From contig CABSCP010000023.1 of assembly GCA_902476265.1 (NCBI GenBank), positions 1-64,000 of the forward strand: a stretch of DNA of 64,000 bases. The letters run 5' to 3'. Positions 58,946 through 64,000 of this stretch are shown here, one piece after another. The number at the start of each line of letters is the position of its first letter. Position 1 is the stretch's first letter. The notes below the pieces were generated by a model. The model saw only the letters and a program-made list of their open reading frames with translations. It searched no databases and was not told where the DNA came from. The translations under genes and the position numbers were made by a program. This DNA is from an uncultured Lachnospiraceae bacterium (GTDB lineage: Bacteria; Bacillota; Clostridia; Lachnospirales; Lachnospiraceae).

Positions 58946-58960
58946 CTGATATATCACAAA
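58946..58960 (-). promoter_or_regulatory. 15-base operator, copy 2 (before the sugar-binding lipoprotein gene)
   Basis: CTGATATATCACAAA on the plus strand is the exact reverse complement of copy 1 at 58779. It lies 11 bases upstream of the -35 box of the rightward promoter. The centres of the two copies are about 165 bases apart, so one dimer at each site could loop the DNA between them. Confidence 0.8.
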
Positions 58961-58971
58961 TAAAAATATAA

Positions 58972-59000
58972 TTGACAAAGATATATTAATATGCTAATAA
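58972..59000 (+). promoter_or_regulatory. Promoter of the sugar-binding lipoprotein gene
   Basis: A perfect TTGACA (58972-58977) is followed after 17 bases by TAATAA (58995-59000) with an extended TGC. The leader of about 45 bases ends in GGAGAGG before the ATG at 59051. Confidence 0.75.
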
Positions 59001-59050
59001 TAAAGGTGCAAACAATAATACCGTAAACGGTAACAAAAAAGGAGAGGGAC

Positions 59051-60397
59051 ATGAAAAAAGGGAAATTGCAAAAACTGGTCGCCGGGGTAATGAGTAGTTT
59101 GATGGTACTGTCGCTTGCAGGCTGTGGGGGCGGCGGCAATGTAGGAGCAGATGCCGGTACGGAAACGTCTGCGGCTGTGCAGCAGGCTCAAAAGGCGCCG
59201 GCGGAAGGGGAAGTAAAAGAAATTACCTTATGGGAGATTCAGACCGAGGAGTCCATGCGGGGGATTTTTGCGGACAGCATTGCACGGTTTGAAGCGGATC
59301 ATCCCGGTTACAAAATCAATGATATCAGTTATGGAAGTGAAGACTACAAACAGAAGATTTCCATCGCGCTGGGTTCCAACACTGCGCCGGATATTTTTGT
59401 TACCTGGACAGGCGGCGGAATGAAGGAATACATTGAAGCCGGCCGCATTGCCGATTTAACAGAATATATGAATAAAGACAATTATAAAGATTACTTCATG
59501 GACGCGGCCGTGCAGCAGACGGTTGAAGACGGAAAAATGTGGGCGGTACCCGTGGAAAACTGCTCCATCGCGGCAGTTTTTTACAATAAAGCGCTTTTTG
59601 AAAAGTATCATCTTGAAATACCCAAAACACTGGATGAACTGGAAAAAGTCTGCGATACTTTTTTGGAAAACGGAATTTCGCCTTTTGTCATTCCGAACAA
59701 GACAAAATATTTTGCTTCCATGTTCTATATGTATTTAGTGGACCGACAGGCGGGGCCGGAACTGTTTGAGAGCGCGGCAAACGGCGGGGAAAGAACATTT
59801 GAAGATGAAGTGTTCACCTGGGCGGACGAAAAGATGCAGGATTGGGCGAAAAAGGGATATTTTGGAGAAGGCTACAACGGACTGGACGGGGAAACGGGAA
59901 TCCACCGCACCATGTTCTATAATGAGGAATGTGCGATGCTGTTAGACGGAAGCTGGAGCGTCTCCACTTTCTATAATGATAATCCGGAAATCCTCAATGA
60001 TATCGGCGTGTTCCCCTTCCCTTCCATAGAAGGCGGAAAAGGCGATCCCGATAACCTGGTGGGAACCCTTGGCGATACTTTTTACTGTATCAACTCCGAG
60101 GCAGAAGAGAAAGACATGTGCTTTGAAGCGATCAAATACCTGATTGATGATATTGCGGTGGAAAAGAGAATTGCTGCAGGAAGAATTCCGCCCACCAAGA
60201 ATGCGGTTGCGGAGAATGAAATCAATACAGAACTTCTCGGGCTGCTTCAGAAAGCGAAACATATTCAGCTCTGGTATGATCAGTATCTGCCCAGCGATGC
60301 GGCTGAAATCCATAAAGACAGCCTGCAGGCGCTGGTGGGATTATCCATGACGCCGGAGGAATACAATAAGGCAATGCTGGATGCCGTCAGCAAGTAA
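59051..60397 (+). CDS. Extracellular sugar-binding lipoprotein (MalE-like)
   Basis: A 448-residue substrate-binding protein with a lipoprotein signal peptide ending in LAGC (Cys at about residue 25), followed by a Gly/Ala-rich linker. The mature part fits family 1 sugar-binding proteins (ITLWEIQTEES, IALGSNTAPDIFVTWTGGG, ECAMLLDGSWSVS). It most likely serves the two permeases coded at 53867-55585, since its promoter is divergent from that operon and carries the same operator. Ligand not readable. Confidence 0.9.
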   Translation: MKKGKLQKLVAGVMSSLMVLSLAGCGGGGNVGADAGTETSAAVQQAQKAPAEGEVKEITLWEIQTEESMRGIFADSIARFEADHPGYKINDISYGSEDYKQKISIALGSNTAPDIFVTWTGGGMKEYIEAGRIADLTEYMNKDNYKDYFMDAAVQQTVEDGKMWAVPVENCSIAAVFYNKALFEKYHLEIPKTLDELEKVCDTFLENGISPFVIPNKTKYFASMFYMYLVDRQAGPELFESAANGGERTFEDEVFTWADEKMQDWAKKGYFGEGYNGLDGETGIHRTMFYNEECAMLLDGSWSVSTFYNDNPEILNDIGVFPFPSIEGGKGDPDNLVGTLGDTFYCINSEAEEKDMCFEAIKYLIDDIAVEKRIAAGRIPPTKNAVAENEINTELLGLLQKAKHIQLWYDQYLPSDAAEIHKDSLQALVGLSMTPEEYNKAMLDAVSK

Positions 60398-60430
60398 AAT
60401 ATTTTACAGAAGGTAAAATATTGACCGTTA

Positions 60431-60440
60431 TAATATATCA
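60431..60440. promoter_or_regulatory. Related operator motif downstream of the lipoprotein gene
   Basis: TAATATATCA differs by one base from the palindromic core found at 58783 and 58947, and the following AGAAG resembles the flank of the motif at 60572. It lies 33 bases after the stop codon of the lipoprotein gene. Confidence 0.45.
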
Positions 60441-60445
60441 GAAGA

Positions 60446-60510
60446 GCCTTAAAAAAGGCGGCTGTCTGTCACGGCTCACAGATCTGTCTTTTTAGACGGC
60501 TGTGAACCGT
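60446..60510 (+). terminator. Nested hairpins between lipoprotein and regulator genes
   Basis: A small hairpin GCCTT-AAAA-AAGGC (60446-60459) is followed by arms ACGGCTCACAG (60471-60481) and CTGTGAACCGT (60500-60510), one mismatch, which contain an inner GTCT-TTTT-AGAC stem (60486-60497). No T-run follows. It could be a terminator, an mRNA-stabilising structure or an attenuator. Confidence 0.5.
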
Positions 60511-60531
60511 AGCGGACGCCCTGATATATAC

Positions 60532-60581
60532 CGCTGATTTAGCCTTTTAGTAGCAAAAAGTTATACTGATATGATATATTA
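60532..60581. promoter_or_regulatory. Two operator-like motifs upstream of the GntR gene
   Basis: TGATATATAC at 60532-60541 and TGATATATTA at 60572-60581 each match the core TGATATATCA in eight or nine positions and are 40 bases apart. They lie 60-110 bases before the regulator start, suggesting that the regulator controls itself. Confidence 0.5.
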
Positions 60582-60640
60582 GAAGTAGAATCCAATTTAT
60601 TTAAAAATATCAGATTATATTATACGAGGAGGCTGAACAA

Positions 60641-61288
60641 GTGGAAAACGAGAAGAAAAGTCTGAAGGAAATTATTTATGCGGATTTAAAGGATAAAATC
60701 ATTTACTGTGAGCTTTTGCCCGGCGCGCCGGTATCGGAGGATGAGATCGGGAAACAGTACAATGTGAGCAGAACCCCTGTGCGGGAAGCGATTCTTCAGC
60801 TGGCCAGAGAGAATTATATCACGATTGAGGCCAGGAAATCCACGAAGGTATCAAAAATTTCTTTTAAAGAGATGAACGAGATCATCGAAAGCAGGCTGCT
60901 GATAGAACCTTATATCATCCGCTCGCAGAACGAAATGCTCAGCGACGGGGTGGTCAGGAAACTGGGAGAGTTTCTGCAAAGGTTTGACGACGTGTCATTG
61001 AGCGATGAAACGAGCCTGCGTGAATTTTTAAATATTGACTATGAGTTTCACTGCCTGCTGGTAGGTCTGAGCAATAATCAGCTGCTGATTAACTTTTGCA
61101 AAGATATCCTTCAGAGGTCTATCAGACAATGGTATTTGATGTATATGCGGATGGAAGGACGCCTGTCAACGGCAAAGGATGAACACAAGGAAATTATCTG
61201 CCTTCTGTCAAAAGGGGATTACACAAATGCGGCTAAAAATCTGGAGCAGCATATCAAAGCCTTTTATGATCTGGTTTATTATAATTAA
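60641..61288 (+). CDS. GntR family regulator with FCD domain
   Basis: A 215-residue FadR-type regulator. The N-terminal winged helix has YADLKDKIIYCELLPGAPVSE and YNVSRTPVREAILQLARENYI. The C-terminal FCD helical domain has ligand-type residues in DYEFHCLLVG, DEHKEIICLL and LEQHIKAFYD, consistent with a bound metal and a carboxylate effector. Such regulators often sense sugar acids. GTG start behind AGGAGG. The repeated TGATATATCA motifs at the divergent promoters and before this gene are the likely binding sites. Confidence 0.92.
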   Translation: MENEKKSLKEIIYADLKDKIIYCELLPGAPVSEDEIGKQYNVSRTPVREAILQLARENYITIEARKSTKVSKISFKEMNEIIESRLLIEPYIIRSQNEMLSDGVVRKLGEFLQRFDDVSLSDETSLREFLNIDYEFHCLLVGLSNNQLLINFCKDILQRSIRQWYLMYMRMEGRLSTAKDEHKEIICLLSKGDYTNAAKNLEQHIKAFYDLVYYN

Positions 61289-61308
61289 TACAGGAAGGAA
61301 GAAAGTAA

Positions 61309-62211
61309 TTGAATTTATTCACAATTGATTTTCAATCAGCCTCGCTGCATAAGCAGACAACGGTAAATGTTCTTTGCCCTCAGGAGGCAATAAGAACTTC
61401 GGAAATCCCCTCCCTGACACTGCTGCATGGGATGACGGATGATCAGACCGGCTGGCTGAGACGTTCGCTGGCTGAAAATTATGCGGAAAAGCTGGGCGTG
61501 TGTCTGATTATCCCGAATGCGGAGCTGAGCTTTTATACCGATATGGCTTATGGAGGAGATTATCTCACATTCCTGGCTGCGGAGCTGCCGGATTTCCTGA
61601 AGAATTATTTTCCCCTGACAAGGGCGCGGGGAAAAAATTTTGTGGCGGGAAATTCCATGGGAGGCTATGGGGCGTTTCTTCTGGCCATGCGGTATCCCGG
61701 ACAGTTTGCAGCTGCATTCAGTCTGTCCGGCCCGATGAAGATCGGATGGATCTACCGGATTTTGTCGGACACAAATTTGGTGCAGATTGGCAGTCAGGGG
61801 GATGGGAAGAATCTGCAGGAAGCGGTAACTCAGCTTTCCGAAAGGGAAAAGATACCGGAACTGCTGATCAACAGCCTTCTGGAATCCGGCGATATGACGA
61901 GAATATTCCGGGGCATGTTTGGAAACGGCGAAACGCCGCTGGAGGGAAGCGGCATTGACTTGATTGAGTTGATGCAAAGAGAGACGTTTGGAGCAGATCC
62001 GGTGGATTTATACGCTTACTGCGGAGAACAGGATTATCACTATGAGAGTAACTTGCTGTTTCGCAGGATTGCAGAGCGGTCAGGGATTCCGTATTGCCTG
62101 AAGACCGGGGGCGGCAGCCATGACTGGGATTACTGGAACCGTCAGATTCCCGATATATTTGAAATGATAGAGAAATATCTGAAGCAGGGGATATTTGCGG
62201 AGGGAATATAG
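61309..62211 (+). CDS. Esterase, alpha/beta hydrolase (EstA/esterase D-like)
   Basis: A 300-residue cytoplasmic hydrolase. The nucleophile Ser116 is in GNSMGGYGAF and the catalytic His271 in GGGSHDWDYW; the acid Asp lies near residue 248 in GEQD. The fold resembles the putative esterase family that includes tributyrin esterase and S-formylglutathione hydrolase. In this setting it may deacylate an imported sugar ester or open a lactone (inference). A TTG start at 61309 follows AGGAAGGAAG. The next gene starts with no gap. Confidence 0.85.
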   Translation: MNLFTIDFQSASLHKQTTVNVLCPQEAIRTSEIPSLTLLHGMTDDQTGWLRRSLAENYAEKLGVCLIIPNAELSFYTDMAYGGDYLTFLAAELPDFLKNYFPLTRARGKNFVAGNSMGGYGAFLLAMRYPGQFAAAFSLSGPMKIGWIYRILSDTNLVQIGSQGDGKNLQEAVTQLSEREKIPELLINSLLESGDMTRIFRGMFGNGETPLEGSGIDLIELMQRETFGADPVDLYAYCGEQDYHYESNLLFRRIAERSGIPYCLKTGGGSHDWDYWNRQIPDIFEMIEKYLKQGIFAEGI

Positions 62212-63891
62212 ATGCGGCGGAGTGAAGCGATTTTGCAGCGTCCTGATTTCAATTTTAACAGGGCGGTTTATAAAACGATGGGATTTTCGGATGAAAATCT
62301 GGAAAAGCCTGTCATTGGAATTGCGAATACATGGAGTGAACTGTGTCCGGGCAGCAGCAATCTGAGGAAACTGGCGGAAAATGTGAAATACGGGGTATAT
62401 GCCGCCGGAGGAACTCCTGTTGAATTCGGCGTGACCGGGGCCTGTGACGGGACAGCACAGGGAAATGAGGGAATGAAGTTTATCCTGCCCTCGCGGGAAT
62501 TGATTGCAAATGACGTAGAAGTGATGGTGCAGGCCCATCAGCTGGATGCGGTAGTCCTGATGGGATCCTGCGATAAAATAGTGCCCGGCCTTCTGATGGC
62601 AGCTGCCCGGCTGAAAATTCCTGCGATTCTGCTGCCGGGGGGACCGATGCTGGGAGGAGAGCCGTTTGACGGCCGGAAATCGGATCTCACCTCCCTTTCG
62701 GAAGGCAACGGGATGCTCAAAGCCGGAAAAATCACGGAGGAAGAACTAAAACGTCTGGAGGATACCTGCGGCCCTACCTGCGGTTCCTGTTCTTTTTACG
62801 GAACGGCCAATACCATGTGCGCGGTAGCGGAAGCGATCGGGATGACACTTCCGGGAGGAGCATTGATTCCGGCGGTATATGCGGAAAGAATCCGATGTGC
62901 TTATGAGACGGGGAAAAAGATTGTTGAGCTGGTCAACAGGAACATAACGACACAGGACATCATTACGGCCGATTCCCTGGAAAACGGCATCAGGGTGCTG
63001 AATGCAACGGGAGGATCTACAAATGGGGTCCTGCATTTGACAGCAATCGCCGGGGAAGCCGGAATTGAGAGCGCTGAGATGACGGAGAAATTTAAGACGG
63101 TCGGAATGAATACGCCTTTGATCGTCAAAGTAAATCCGGCGGCAAAATACGATATGGAAGATTTTTACCATGCGGGAGGCATCCCTCAGGTGATGCGGGA
63201 ACTGGAACCGTTGCTGCATACGGATGTGATGACTGTTACCGGAAAGACGGTTGCCGAAAATATGAAGGATTATAAGGTCTTTCGCGTGAACAGGGAAATA
63301 ATCAGAACTTTGGATGATCCTTTCAGCAAATTCGGAGGCATTGCAATTTTGGAAGGGAATCTGGCGCCGGAAGGATGTATCACCAAACCTTCCGCAATTG
63401 CTTTGGACATGCGGAAATTTACCGGAAAAGCCAGAGTCTTTAACGGGGAAGAGGCGGCGGAAGAAGCGATTCTGGGAAGAAAAATCAAGGCAGGCGATGT
63501 TGTTGTCATCCGTTATGAAGGGCCCAGAGGAGGCCCCGGAATGCGGGAAATGTTCAAGGCCATGAAATATATTTATGGCGTTGGGCTGGCGGCTTCCACA
63601 GCGCTGATTACAGACGGGCGGTTTTCCGGAACGAACAACGGCTGTTTTGCGGGACATATTTCTCCGGAAGCCGCACAGGGCGGGCCCATTGCGCTGGTGG
63701 AGGACGGAGATGAAATTACAATCGATATACCGGCGGGGAAAATCACGCTGCATGTGGAAGAAGAAACCCTGCGCGAAAGGAGAGAAAAGTTCCTGCCCCC
63801 AAAACCGCCCGTAAAAAAGGGGTATTTGGGTCTGTATGCCAGATTTGCTTCTTCGGCCAGCAAAGGCGCCGTCATGGATTGGGAAAGATAA
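62212..63891 (+). CDS. IlvD/EDD family dehydratase (dihydroxy-acid or sugar-acid dehydratase)
   Basis: A 559-residue iron-sulfur dehydratase. Probable cluster ligands are Cys45 (ELCPGSS), Cys120 (GSCDKIVPG) and Cys193 (CGSCSFYGTANTM). The C-terminal part has TDGRFSGTNNGCFAGHISPEAAQGGP. Length fits IlvD (about 555), but no other branched-chain amino acid gene is near. Placement in a sugar-import regulon with an FCD regulator, an esterase and a short-chain dehydrogenase suggests dehydration of an aldonic acid to a 2-keto-3-deoxy acid. The start follows the esterase stop immediately. Confidence 0.88.
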   Translation: MRRSEAILQRPDFNFNRAVYKTMGFSDENLEKPVIGIANTWSELCPGSSNLRKLAENVKYGVYAAGGTPVEFGVTGACDGTAQGNEGMKFILPSRELIANDVEVMVQAHQLDAVVLMGSCDKIVPGLLMAAARLKIPAILLPGGPMLGGEPFDGRKSDLTSLSEGNGMLKAGKITEEELKRLEDTCGPTCGSCSFYGTANTMCAVAEAIGMTLPGGALIPAVYAERIRCAYETGKKIVELVNRNITTQDIITADSLENGIRVLNATGGSTNGVLHLTAIAGEAGIESAEMTEKFKTVGMNTPLIVKVNPAAKYDMEDFYHAGGIPQVMRELEPLLHTDVMTVTGKTVAENMKDYKVFRVNREIIRTLDDPFSKFGGIAILEGNLAPEGCITKPSAIALDMRKFTGKARVFNGEEAAEEAILGRKIKAGDVVVIRYEGPRGGPGMREMFKAMKYIYGVGLAASTALITDGRFSGTNNGCFAGHISPEAAQGGPIALVEDGDEITIDIPAGKITLHVEEETLRERREKFLPPKPPVKKGYLGLYARFASSASKGAVMDWER

Positions 63892-63919
63892 CAGGTGGGA
63901 CACAGATAAGGAGAAAGAA

Positions 63920-64000
63920 ATGTCATTTGATTTTACAAATAAAAATGTGGGAATTACAGGCGCTGCCGGCATGGAAGGAATCGGATTTGCCATCGCTAAA
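63920..64000 (+). CDS. Short-chain dehydrogenase/reductase, N-terminal fragment cut by window end
   Basis: Only 27 codons are visible, from an ATG behind AAGGAG. They begin MSFDFTNKNVGITGAAG and continue with GIGFAIAK, the Rossmann glycine motif of short-chain dehydrogenases. It would be the third enzyme of the rightward operon, likely an oxidoreductase for a sugar or keto acid. The rest lies outside. Confidence 0.75.
   Translation, partial: MSFDFTNKNVGITGAAGMEGIGFAIAK

Noticed and set aside
62746..63993. 415-codon reverse frame over the IlvD/EDD gene
   Set aside because: Composition is that of a shadow (rich in His, Arg, Phe), with no domain and no ribosome site.

Overview
The window looks like chromosomal DNA of a Gram-positive, anaerobic gut clostridium, most likely a Lachnospiraceae member (inference). 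Supporting features are strong AGGAGG-type ribosome sites, GTG/TTG starts with good Shine-Dalgarno spacing, sugar ABC importers that lack their own ATPase gene, AraC/GntR/PadR/BlaI regulators, a glycyl radical enzyme, GH2/GH3/GH105 glycosidases and an anaerobic glycerol-3-phosphate dehydrogenase-like gene set. Coding density is high and no gap between called genes exceeds 300 bases. I see no insertion sequence, prophage, CRISPR array or rRNA gene.

Layout. 1-57: the 5' part of a tRNA-Pro, minus strand. 254-9838: a carbohydrate locus with an Lpl/Ytc-type importer (two permeases and a large lipoprotein), a PHP-domain metallohydrolase, an AraC regulator, a GH105-like unsaturated uronyl hydrolase, a helical-toroid protein split by an in-frame TAG, and a YczE-type membrane protein. 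The set suggests uptake of pectin- or rhamnogalacturonan-derived oligosaccharides. 9954-11394: sugar isomerase/epimerase and a UPF0340 protein. 11427-14192: small HTH/membrane pair, then a self-regulated YtrA-type GntR and ABC transporter operon. 14246-20130: ABC-F ATPase, gamma-carbonic anhydrase, DNA alkylation repair protein, Rpn-type nuclease, GNAT, DUF3021 and LytTR genes. 20382-22411: LytTR response regulator and GHKL histidine kinase.

22575-28595: an operon of a domain-permuted, membrane-anchored GH3, a GtrA-like protein and a cytoplasmic GH3. 28786-32878: GGDEF protein, two overlapping HD-domain proteins and an rRNA methyltransferase. 32961-35921: GH2 beta-galactosidase. 36118-39135: BlaI repressor and a BlaR1-type metallopeptidase with an unusual large ectodomain, behind two clear operators. 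39208-42940: M42 peptidase, PadR/HAAS pair and a YgjP-type metallopeptidase. 42924-47503: six-gene minus-strand run ending in GNAT, built around a glycerol-3-phosphate dehydrogenase-like complex and a HAD-IIA phosphatase. 47522-51703: aldo/keto reductase and an ftsH-marR-tauE operon behind a MarR-type operator. 51962-52528: secreted cell-wall-binding-repeat protein.

52667-64000: the most interesting block. A glycyl radical enzyme, its activase, two sugar permeases and an iron-dependent alcohol dehydrogenase run leftward. The matching sugar-binding lipoprotein, an FCD-type GntR regulator, an esterase, an IlvD/EDD-type dehydratase and the start of a short-chain dehydrogenase run rightward. Identical 15-base operators in inverted orientation flank the two divergent promoters, and related motifs precede the regulator gene. 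This ties all these genes into one apparent regulon. It may be an undescribed pathway in which an imported sugar derivative is processed by radical dehydration or lyase chemistry, but the substrate cannot be read from sequence.
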